From Cytophagales bacterium (lineage in GTDB: Bacteria > Bacteroidota > Bacteroidia > Cytophagales > Cyclobacteriaceae), in assembly GCA_003504855.1 (NCBI GenBank), contig DNZD01000329.1, positions 1 through 5,422 of the forward strand: a stretch of DNA of 5,422 nt, read 5' to 3'. The position numbers and the translations under genes were made by a program. Below the pieces are notes generated by a model, which did no database searches, was not told the origin of the DNA, and saw only the letters and a list, made by a program, of their open reading frames with translations. The first letter of the stretch is position 1. Each line of letters begins with the position of its first letter. Shown here piece by piece: positions 1-5,422 of the stretch.

Positions 1-61
1 TACTGTTATTAGTCATTCCGGCAAAGATCGCCCTAAAGCCGCGCAACACAAAATTGGACAT
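1..61 (-). CDS. Start of an unidentified gene, cut by the left window edge
   Basis: On the minus strand an ATG at 61-59 opens a frame that stays open to the window edge, giving 20 codons that begin MSNFVLRGFRAIFAG. It starts nine bases after the stop of the preceding glycosyltransferase gene and lies in the same reading frame, after TAA and three further codons. No other start lies between that stop and the ATG. The visible residues are basic and hydrophobic (two Arg, three Phe), as at the start of a membrane-associated protein. They are too few to assign a family. Position in the cluster suggests another polysaccharide gene such as a transferase, polymerase or flippase, but that is only context. 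No ribosome binding site with normal spacing is seen; a GGCGG directly abuts the ATG. Confidence is moderate that this is a real gene start and very low for any function. Confidence 0.5.
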   Translation of the reverse strand, partial: MSNFVLRGFRAIFAGMTNNS

Positions 62-70
62 CCGCCAGAT

Positions 71-1228
71 TTAGGATCGTTTAATCCCTGTGAGGAATAC
101 ATCACGCACAACCGAGCTGTCAAACAGACGTTCCCCCAACTCGCCTACCCGCTGTCCGAGTCGCTGCCGAAGCTCGCTGTCTAATAGGTAAGTCATTACA
201 GACCAGACTTCCTGATCTTCAGCTGGCGAAGAAATCGCGATAAGGGCTTCCGGATACTCTGCCGCAAATTTTGAGGCACTGGCATAACCAGGCGCAAAAA
301 CAATTACAGGCAATTGAAATCGGGTGTACTCAACCAACTTACTTGGAAAATTCACGCTGACATGTTCCCGGAAAATCGCGTGACTCTCTTGCACGATCAG
401 GAGTGCATCAATATTTTCGGAAACAAATTTTTCCAGATCCGCCTGAGCCATTCTTGGATGACAGATTATATTTTGAACTCTCAGTCCACGCCTATTGAGT
501 TGGTTATCGGTTACGGGTCCAACCAGGTGAATGCGATGCCCTCCAGCGCTGATCATATTGGCCAATGCAACAAAATCATCAAGCAATTCCTCAGAATTGA
601 TCGAACCAAAATATCCCAGCGTCAATCCCTCAGTCGGTAATTTGTTCAACCGGTGAGGTGCAACACTCCTATCTTCCCTGCCAGGAAACAGGGTAATTGC
701 TCTGCCGTTGAACAGTCCGCTGTAGTAAGCGGTAAGGTATGGCGATACGCAAAAGTTGCAGGCAGCGCCTTGATAAGCCTCGGCAAACCTGCCATTAATC
801 CAATTCTTAGCAAAGGCAGGTTTTACAAAGGTTGTGGCGTAAACATCATGATGGATAATGACATAGGGCACCTTCATCCGGCGCGCCCAGAATGCTGCAG
901 CAAAATACGCATACCCGTGCGACACCGTGACGATCAAGTCAGGTTTAAGCAATCGGATGTTTCTTCCCAGACGCCTGAAAAGCATTGGCGAAAGGGCAAG
1001 CATGAGCAGGTTATACCATCCTGACAACCTCGTGCGGATGAGGCGTATAAGCGGATAGTGCCATATGTTGGCAGGTATCTCTTCCTCACCAGGGGCCAAA
1101 TCAAACATATTGGTACTTATCACCTGTAGTTCACTTGCTGGTAAACTACTCAGCAGCCGGTGGAGAACCACGGGTCCACCAAAGCTGTTCCGGCGGATAG
1201 GGATGTCTGAAAAGTACAAGATGCGCAT
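71..1228 (-). CDS. Glycosyltransferase, GT-B fold, GT4-like and divergent
   Basis: Predicted cytoplasmic or membrane-peripheral sugar transferase of 385 residues, a normal length for a GT-B enzyme. The N-terminal half starts with a Rossmann-type strand (MRILYFSDIP) followed by a Gly-Gly-Pro loop at residues 17-19, the usual place of the acceptor/nucleotide glycine loop. Further on come SHGY at 103-106 and HHD at 126-128, which match the histidine-bearing loops of the N-terminal domain. The C-terminal domain begins near residue 203 with GYFGSI (205-210), and FPSKLVEY at 294-301 is the typical donor-binding motif (Lys297, Glu300). The classic E-x7-E motif is not clear, so the enzyme is divergent within the GT4/GT-B group. 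Donor and acceptor cannot be read from sequence. The start is fixed by an in-frame TAG at 1237-1235. It overlaps the upstream GT2 gene by one base (TGATG), which suggests coupled translation. GC is higher here than in the right half of the cluster. Confidence 0.85.
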   Translation of the reverse strand: MRILYFSDIPIRRNSFGGPVVLHRLLSSLPASELQVISTNMFDLAPGEEEIPANIWHYPLIRLIRTRLSGWYNLLMLALSPMLFRRLGRNIRLLKPDLIVTVSHGYAYFAAAFWARRMKVPYVIIHHDVYATTFVKPAFAKNWINGRFAEAYQGAACNFCVSPYLTAYYSGLFNGRAITLFPGREDRSVAPHRLNKLPTEGLTLGYFGSINSEELLDDFVALANMISAGGHRIHLVGPVTDNQLNRRGLRVQNIICHPRMAQADLEKFVSENIDALLIVQESHAIFREHVSVNFPSKLVEYTRFQLPVIVFAPGYASASKFAAEYPEALIAISSPAEDQEVWSVMTYLLDSELRQRLGQRVGELGERLFDSSVVRDVFLTGIKRS

Positions 1229-2148
1229 CAGAGTCTACCCAGCCACATGGCCTTTACTGTACCTTGAAGAGAAAAATACCTGATCGTTTCCAGATCGCCT
1301 TCGGTCTTTCGAATGGCATGCCAGAAGACTAATGGATTCGTCAAGATGAAGTATACGATTATTCTCATGGCACTCAGTTTTTGTCGCCACGAAAACGCCG
1401 GGCCTTTTCGCATAGCAGAAGAAAAACTGAAGCCCTCAAATAACCGAATGCAATACGACCAGGTAAGTCTTTCCTTCTTGATAAAATGGGTAAATCGAAG
1501 TGAACGTAATTTAGCTACGGAGTAACCAATGGCCAGGCAGCGTTCACAAAGTTCGGCATCACCTCCTGAAGTCAGTACCGTTCCAACCCTATCCAGCGTG
1601 GTCAAATTATTCTCAAAAATGCGCATACCCAGTTCTCGGCGAATAGCCATCGCAGACCCAAATACAAACGAAACAGGCTGTACTGATTCCGGTGGTTCAC
1701 CTCCCACCGCGTATGCGGTCTCCACGTGAGGAAACCAAGGGGGCATGGTACCCTCAAACTTCCCGACAGACCAGCCGCCCACTATTCCAAGTTCAGGATT
1801 ACTTTCAAATGCTCCTATCACATTAACGGCATAATCCGACGACAGCCAATTATCATCATCACAAAAAAGAACAAATTCATAGTTGGCAGAGATCACCCCG
1901 GCCTTCCGGGCAAAGTTCAATCCAGGCTGACGGGCCTCAACAATTCGAAGCGGAAAAGGTGCGCCCATTTGATTCCATACTTCTAAGGTTACCTCCACCG
2001 TCCGATCAGTACAATTATTATTTACCAGGACCAACTCAATATAAGCATCAGCAGGAAGCTTCAAAGCCCGGAGGGCAAGTAGAGTATCACCAATTACCTG
2101 GGCACTGTTATAACAACAGACTACAATGGAAATTCCGGAATGCTTCAT
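1228..2148 (-). CDS. Glycosyltransferase family 2 (GT-A fold)
   Basis: Inverting-type GT2 transferase of 306 residues, predicted to act at the inner face of the cytoplasmic membrane on a nucleotide-sugar donor. Residues 6-14 (ISIVVCCYN) are the standard first strand, and the NNNCTDRT stretch at 43-50 carries the nucleotide-binding Asp48. CDDDN at 96-100 is the metal-binding DxD-type motif, followed by WLSSDY. GGDAEL at 195-200 fits the (E/G)D-x-E region that holds the catalytic base in this family. A hydrophobic stretch at about 261-276 near the C-terminus could bind membrane. The overall style resembles GT2 enzymes common in Bacteroidota (from memory, not searched). The start is fixed by an in-frame TAA at 2172-2170 with no alternative start between. 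It overlaps the preceding gene by four bases (ATGA) and the following gene by one. The sugar transferred is unknown. Confidence 0.92.
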   Translation of the reverse strand: MKHSGISIVVCCYNSAQVIGDTLLALRALKLPADAYIELVLVNNNCTDRTVEVTLEVWNQMGAPFPLRIVEARQPGLNFARKAGVISANYEFVLFCDDDNWLSSDYAVNVIGAFESNPELGIVGGWSVGKFEGTMPPWFPHVETAYAVGGEPPESVQPVSFVFGSAMAIRRELGMRIFENNLTTLDRVGTVLTSGGDAELCERCLAIGYSVAKLRSLRFTHFIKKERLTWSYCIRLFEGFSFSSAMRKGPAFSWRQKLSAMRIIVYFILTNPLVFWHAIRKTEGDLETIRYFSLQGTVKAMWLGRL

Positions 2149-3326
2149 GGCTGATATTTCAACAACCTCTTACGTAATGATCGAATTCCATTTCTTACGA
2201 ACGCCGGAACTACCGGAAGATCAAGTCTTCCCTCGTAAATAAAGAGCCGTTTTCTCACCGGTTTTTTCAGCAATCTAAATTGCCTGAATAGATCATAATA
2301 TTTATCACAACAAACCTCAAGGTCGTAATTCTCTTTCATCAATGCATGTGCAGCAAGGCTCATCGACTCCAGCGAAACTCTATTATGGTGAAGCCAGCAT
2401 ATTCTTTCTGCAAAGGCATTAACATCAGCTACACCAACTACAAATCCAATATCTGTCTTAACTATATCTGAGATACCACTATTAAACCTTGACACTATGG
2501 GCACCAAGCCAACGCTCATGGCTTCCAATAAAGCCACTGGAGTACCGTCCAGATAAGACGGGAGCACAAATATGTCACATTGTGCAGCCAAAGTAAAAAT
2601 TTCAGAAGTTTCCGCGGGTGAATGAAACGAGAAATATGGCCTATCCTTTAATGATTCGATCAAAGCTTCCTTGTCAGGTCCATCCCCAACAATGACCCAT
2701 CGAACGGGAACACCCTTTGACTGAAGAATATCATCGATTTTAGACAAATCAAAGATCCCCTTCTTAGCGGTCAATCTAGCCAGAAAAAACAAGCGAATCT
2801 CCCGAGAATCACCCTCACTCCTTCTAATCGGGGACCGTCTTATTCCGTATGGCAAATAGTACACATCATTTCTCCTTGAAAATGGCAGTCGTTCTCGCAA
2901 TTCCTTATAAAAATGCGTGTTGTGCGTAACGAATACATCAATCAGGAACTCAAAACGCAAAGCATTTGCAACATACATTTCATCATGACAAAAAAAGAAA
3001 ACTGTCTTGTTATTCCTTCGGTAACGATGCAGCGCAATCAATTCCAGTTCATAGTTTACAAGCACCACTCCGGGCACGTCTGAAATCATATTTGCAAGTG
3101 AGGCGCATGTGGACAGCAGAGAATCACCAACGGGTGAGAAAATCCTGGCGTCGGCTGTAGTATAGGGAACAGTTGGCTTTGCATCTCGGGACGAAGTGTG
3201 ATCAATAAGAATCCACTGTTTATGAAATGAATCTAAACGATCGCCCTGAAGCAGGTTATTGAAGTAGCTCTGAACACCTCCCAGCTTATTCTCGCTAACA
3301 ACGATTAATTCAGGCTTTTCATCCAT
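2145..3326 (-). CDS. Glycosyltransferase family 4 (GT-B fold)
   Basis: Retaining-type GT4 transferase of 393 residues. GGVQ at 16-19 is the N-terminal glycine loop, and CHDE (113-116) and THNTHFY (134-140) fit the acceptor-side loops. The C-terminal domain opens at about 178 with LFFLARLTAKKG, the usual (R/K)L...KG phosphate-binding region, followed by VGDGP at 213-217. LPSYLDGTPVALLEAMSVG lies at 255-273; Asp260 and Glu268 form the E-x7-E donor motif, with Asp in the first position. A tail after about 350 is rich in Arg and Lys (KKPVRKR at 354-360, RSLRKRLLK at 382-390) and may bind acidic phospholipid. The ATG is forced: an in-frame TAA sits at 3338-3336. It overlaps the epimerase gene by 22 bases, the longest overlap in the cluster, and no strong ribosome binding site is visible. 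Donor and acceptor are unknown. Confidence 0.93.
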   Translation of the reverse strand: MDEKPELIVVSENKLGGVQSYFNNLLQGDRLDSFHKQWILIDHTSSRDAKPTVPYTTADARIFSPVGDSLLSTCASLANMISDVPGVVLVNYELELIALHRYRRNNKTVFFFCHDEMYVANALRFEFLIDVFVTHNTHFYKELRERLPFSRRNDVYYLPYGIRRSPIRRSEGDSREIRLFFLARLTAKKGIFDLSKIDDILQSKGVPVRWVIVGDGPDKEALIESLKDRPYFSFHSPAETSEIFTLAAQCDIFVLPSYLDGTPVALLEAMSVGLVPIVSRFNSGISDIVKTDIGFVVGVADVNAFAERICWLHHNRVSLESMSLAAHALMKENYDLEVCCDKYYDLFRQFRLLKKPVRKRLFIYEGRLDLPVVPAFVRNGIRSLRKRLLKYQP

Positions 3327-4210
3327 ATCGCTAATTTATCAATCCCGGATTCGAAAGGAACCAGAGGTTGAAAACCTAAATTCTGAATTCGTGAGATATT
3401 TGCCCTCCAATTAACCGGGTCACCCTTTCTAGACTCTTGGGTAAATACCGGTCGAATCGAAGGATTCAATAATTTCAGAAGCGACTCAGCCGCATACTTG
3501 ATGGTTGTCTCCCGACCGCTCGCAATATTGTATACATGGGCGTTAAACGAGCCATGTCTCACAACCACATCCAAAGCCCGAACCAGGTCATCGATATAAA
3601 TAAAATCCCGCGTCTCTTCCCCACTTCCCCATAACTTCAACGTCCCCGCTTGAGCAACCTTACTCTTTGTGTATAAATCCCAAAACAACTGCTTCTCTAA
3701 ACCAACGCCAAACACCGAGAAGGGCCTGACAACAGCCACCTTTACATTGAATAAATTTGCATATTCAGCGCAAAGATGTTCCGCCATCAATTTGTGCCAA
3801 CCATATGGTGAAACTGGCTGCAGGCGCGAATCTTCGCTTGTGGGTGATTCTGAAGGATTACCATAAACTGCTGCACTGGAGATATGCAGATATCTGCAGG
3901 CGTGTTGGTGCCTCTTGATCCCATCAAGTATTCTTATGGCATCCAGTGTATTGGCCTCAAAATCACTAATCGGATGTGTCGTAGAGTACGGCACACTGGA
4001 ACTTCCCGCTGCATTAATACAAACATCAAATTGAATCGATGCCAACAACTCATCATAGTCAGGAGACAATCGAGAAACTTTATGATAGGTGTACCGCTGA
4101 CTACCCACTTCATATAGATCGACCCCTGTCACCTCCTCGTTTACCTTGATGAAGTAAGTAACCAGATTTCTTCCGATAAAACCCTCCGAACCGAGAATAA
4201 GTACCTTCAT
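3305..4210 (-). CDS. NAD(P)-dependent sugar-nucleotide epimerase/dehydratase (extended SDR)
   Basis: Extended short-chain dehydrogenase/reductase of 301 residues that probably acts in the cytosol on an NDP-sugar (C4 epimerase, dehydratase or reductase type). GSEGFIG at 7-13 is the GxxGxxG cofactor loop, and Asp31 at the end of the second strand favours NAD. NAAGSSSVPYS at 66-76 matches the family's NAA...VP region. Catalytic residues appear intact: Ser111/Ser112 in HISSAAVYG, and Tyr136 with Lys140 in YGWHK. RPFSVFG (162-168) and RDFIYIDD (201-208) are typical of the GalE/WcaG-like group, and GDPVNWRANISR at 263-274 matches the substrate-domain end of these enzymes. The exact reaction cannot be told; GalE-like or a reductase are both possible. 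The ATG is forced by an in-frame TAA at 4216-4214. It overlaps the methyltransferase by four bases (ATGA) and the next gene by 22. It is the only nucleotide-sugar enzyme in view, so others must lie elsewhere. Confidence 0.92.
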   Translation of the reverse strand: MKVLILGSEGFIGRNLVTYFIKVNEEVTGVDLYEVGSQRYTYHKVSRLSPDYDELLASIQFDVCINAAGSSSVPYSTTHPISDFEANTLDAIRILDGIKRHQHACRYLHISSAAVYGNPSESPTSEDSRLQPVSPYGWHKLMAEHLCAEYANLFNVKVAVVRPFSVFGVGLEKQLFWDLYTKSKVAQAGTLKLWGSGEETRDFIYIDDLVRALDVVVRHGSFNAHVYNIASGRETTIKYAAESLLKLLNPSIRPVFTQESRKGDPVNWRANISRIQNLGFQPLVPFESGIDKLAIWMKSLN

Positions 4211-5010
4211 GACTTAAACATTATCCCCTGGCCGGTAGGCAAACTCAGAATCTCCGTTTTCCTGCTTTTTGCAAATGCGTCAAATGCCTTCTTTTGATTT
4301 ATGTGCATTGGAAAGCCATAATCATCCAGGATAATCACAGCCCCAGGCACAAGCTTATCCCAGAAGAACTCCATCGCCGCTATTTCCGGGACTACTGCAT
4401 TCATATCAATCGAAAGATAGGCAACTGCCTGAGTCTTACATAGAAGTAAGGTATCAGGTACCCTCCCACGAATGACATCAACCGGAAATCCCGCAAAAGT
4501 CTTAAGTACCTGGTCATAAACATCCTTATAGTGACTACCGCCATATTGCATTATACCTGCAACTCTCTCAGGTTCGGTCACCTGGTCGTCAGGAAATCCA
4601 TCAAACGTATCCAGCAAGTAGAAGGTCTTACCCAGTTTTTCAAACTCAATATAATCTATAACTGCTCTGGAATAAGCACCTGTATTTACACCACATTCAA
4701 CGAAATCACCAGCTAATCCCTTTACATGATTAGCAAACCAGCAAACTACATACACTCTCCATTGCAACGTGAATCCCTTCCATGGATTTGTTGCAGCGGC
4801 GTAAGCGTAGGCCTTTGCGAAACGAGGCTCTGTTATGAAATCACAATTATTGCTAGTTGTAAGGCCATCTGTATCATAAGTGATTGCGCCCTGATAGTGG
4901 GTTGATATAAATCGACTTCGTGAGTTAATTTTATTAAAATTAAACCAAAGCCAATAGAACGGATAAATAGAGCGCCATAAGAAAATCTTTAATCGAGACA
5001 GCAAACTCAT
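4207..5010 (-). CDS. TylF/MycF-family SAM-dependent methyltransferase with hydrophobic N-terminus
   Basis: Class I S-adenosylmethionine-dependent methyltransferase of 267 residues resembling TylF/MycF, metal-dependent sugar O-methyltransferases known from macrolide pathways; relatives also occur in polysaccharide loci. GDFVECGVNTGAYS at 101-114 is the SAM-binding glycine loop. LLDTFDGFP at 132-140 is the second SAM motif, where this family has D-(T/S)-F-x-G-(F/L)-P. SIDMN at 200-204 and LDDYG at 228-232 carry the acidic residues expected to bind Mg2+ and the catalytic Asp. Residues 8-24 are unusually hydrophobic and aromatic (several Trp, Tyr and Phe), with basic residues on both sides, which suggests a membrane-touching helix. 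A role in O-methylating a sugar of the glycan, perhaps to cap the chain, is inference. The ATG is forced by an in-frame TAA at 5025-5023. Four-base ATGA overlaps join it to both neighbours. Confidence 0.9.
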   Translation of the reverse strand: MSLLSRLKIFLWRSIYPFYWLWFNFNKINSRSRFISTHYQGAITYDTDGLTTSNNCDFITEPRFAKAYAYAAATNPWKGFTLQWRVYVVCWFANHVKGLAGDFVECGVNTGAYSRAVIDYIEFEKLGKTFYLLDTFDGFPDDQVTEPERVAGIMQYGGSHYKDVYDQVLKTFAGFPVDVIRGRVPDTLLLCKTQAVAYLSIDMNAVVPEIAAMEFFWDKLVPGAVIILDDYGFPMHINQKKAFDAFAKSRKTEILSLPTGQGIMFKS

Positions 5011-5422
5011 TCTGCAATTCGTTTAATGAATTGAGCAGGATTACCTGCATAGACCGAATTAGAATCTAGAGATTTAGTTACAACGCTTCCAGCGCCCACA
5101 ACTGTCTTCTCCCCTACCCTTACCCCCTTCAGAACAATAACTCGTGCACCAAGCCATGCACCCCTGTCAATTAAGATAGACTTGGATTCGTGCCTGCTCC
5201 AATCATGCTTATACATTAACCAGTCTTTGACATCATGTTTACGAATCTCAAAATCAAGGCTATGATTATCACTGTCCTGAATAATACAACCGCCTGAAAT
5301 CAAAACATAAGAGCCAATTTCGATTGATTTAGTGCAGACTATTAGTGTGTCTTTACCGATATAAACATTTTCTCCATCACTCAGGATCGCATCATTAGTT
5401 TCCATTGAAATATTTCCATCAA
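5007..5422 (-). CDS. Acyltransferase with left-handed beta-helix (hexapeptide repeats), 5' end cut
   Basis: Hexapeptide-repeat transferase of the LACA/maltose O-acetyltransferase/WbbJ group, predicted to move an acetyl (or other acyl) group from acyl-CoA to a sugar. Numbering from the ATG at 5405: repeat turns run from about 12 to 46 (NVYIGK, SIEIGS, YVLISG) and from 77 to 110 (ILIDRGAWLGARVIVLKG, VGEKTVVGAGSVV). His48 in DSDNHS is at the position of the catalytic histidine. A loop at about 52-75, rich in His, Lys and Trp, interrupts the helix. The end, VYAGNPAQFIKRI, is the usual family C-terminus. The frame stays open upstream of 5405 to the window edge, adding DGNIS, which itself looks like a hexapeptide turn. 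The 132 residues are short for the family, so the true start probably lies outside the window. It ends in a four-base ATGA overlap with the methyltransferase gene. O-acetylation of the glycan is the likely role, but making an N-acetylated sugar precursor is also possible. Confidence 0.88.
   Translation of the reverse strand, partial: DGNISMETNDAILSDGENVYIGKDTLIVCTKSIEIGSYVLISGGCIIQDSDNHSLDFEIRKHDVKDWLMYKHDWSRHESKSILIDRGAWLGARVIVLKGVRVGEKTVVGAGSVVTKSLDSNSVYAGNPAQFIKRIAE

Noticed and set aside
62..70. Possible readthrough or fusion of the GT-B gene with the next open frame
   Set aside because: Both lie in the same frame with only TAA and three codons between them. The glycosyltransferase is full length at 385 residues and the next frame has its own ATG, so two separate genes are simpler.
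314..640. Plus-strand open frame of 108 codons
   Set aside because: It lies wholly inside the GT-B glycosyltransferase gene on the opposite strand, shows no recognisable motif, and has an irregular composition typical of an antisense shadow.
653..1024. Plus-strand open frame of 123 codons
   Set aside because: It is antisense to the same glycosyltransferase gene, which has clear family motifs. The plus-strand product has no domain pattern and is rich in Cys, Lys and Arg.
1726..2177. Two overlapping plus-strand open frames (86 and 72 codons)
   Set aside because: They are opposite the GT2 gene, including its DDD and NNNCTD motifs. They overlap each other and have no features of real proteins.
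3885..3898. Perfect 14-base palindrome TGCAGATATCTGCA
   Set aside because: It lies inside the epimerase coding region, over the codons just before the catalytic Ser motif. One palindrome of this length is expected by chance about once in 16 kb, so it is not notable, and its place in a coding region argues against an operator.
1..5422. Novel defence, mobile or regulatory system
   Set aside because: I found no transposase, integrase, nuclease, toxin, repeat array, structured RNA or long intergenic region. Every complete gene matches a known polysaccharide-related family.

Overview
The window is one compact cluster of seven minus-strand genes of surface-polysaccharide type. Five genes are complete and one is cut at each edge. 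Reading in the direction of transcription (right to left), they are: a left-handed beta-helix acyltransferase (5' end outside the window), a TylF/MycF-type methyltransferase, an NAD(P)-dependent sugar-nucleotide epimerase/dehydratase, a GT4-type glycosyltransferase, a GT2-type (GT-A) glycosyltransferase, a second GT-B-type glycosyltransferase, and the first 20 codons of an unidentified gene. I see nothing that needs a plus-strand gene. There is no tRNA, rRNA, CRISPR array, insertion sequence, or recognisable promoter or terminator.

The organism is most likely a bacterium of the Bacteroidota, perhaps of the Cytophagales type. This is an inference from three things: protein style (notably the GT2 enzyme), moderate-to-low GC, and the lack of well-placed Shine-Dalgarno sequences although every complete gene has a start fixed by a nearby in-frame stop codon. 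No 16S rRNA or other taxonomic marker is present.

Layout: 5422-5007 acyltransferase; 5010-4207 methyltransferase; 4210-3305 epimerase; 3326-2145 GT4; 2148-1228 GT2; 1228-71 GT-B; 61-1 start of the next gene. All junctions are overlaps (4, 4, 22, 4 and 1 bases) except the last, a 9-base gap. This points to a single polycistronic message with translational coupling. The cluster continues beyond both edges.

Working model (inference): the epimerase/dehydratase makes or interconverts a nucleotide sugar. The three glycosyltransferases add successive sugars to a lipid-linked repeat unit or glycan. The acyltransferase and methyltransferase modify a sugar or the growing chain. The product would be an O-antigen, capsule, exopolysaccharide or protein-linked glycan; the window cannot tell which. 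Base composition falls from about half GC in the two leftmost complete genes to roughly 35-40% GC in parts of the right half, which suggests a mosaic, partly exchanged locus. I did not find a new type of system here. The points most worth a second look are the hydrophobic N-terminal segment on the methyltransferase, the divergent third glycosyltransferase, and the composition break near position 2145.
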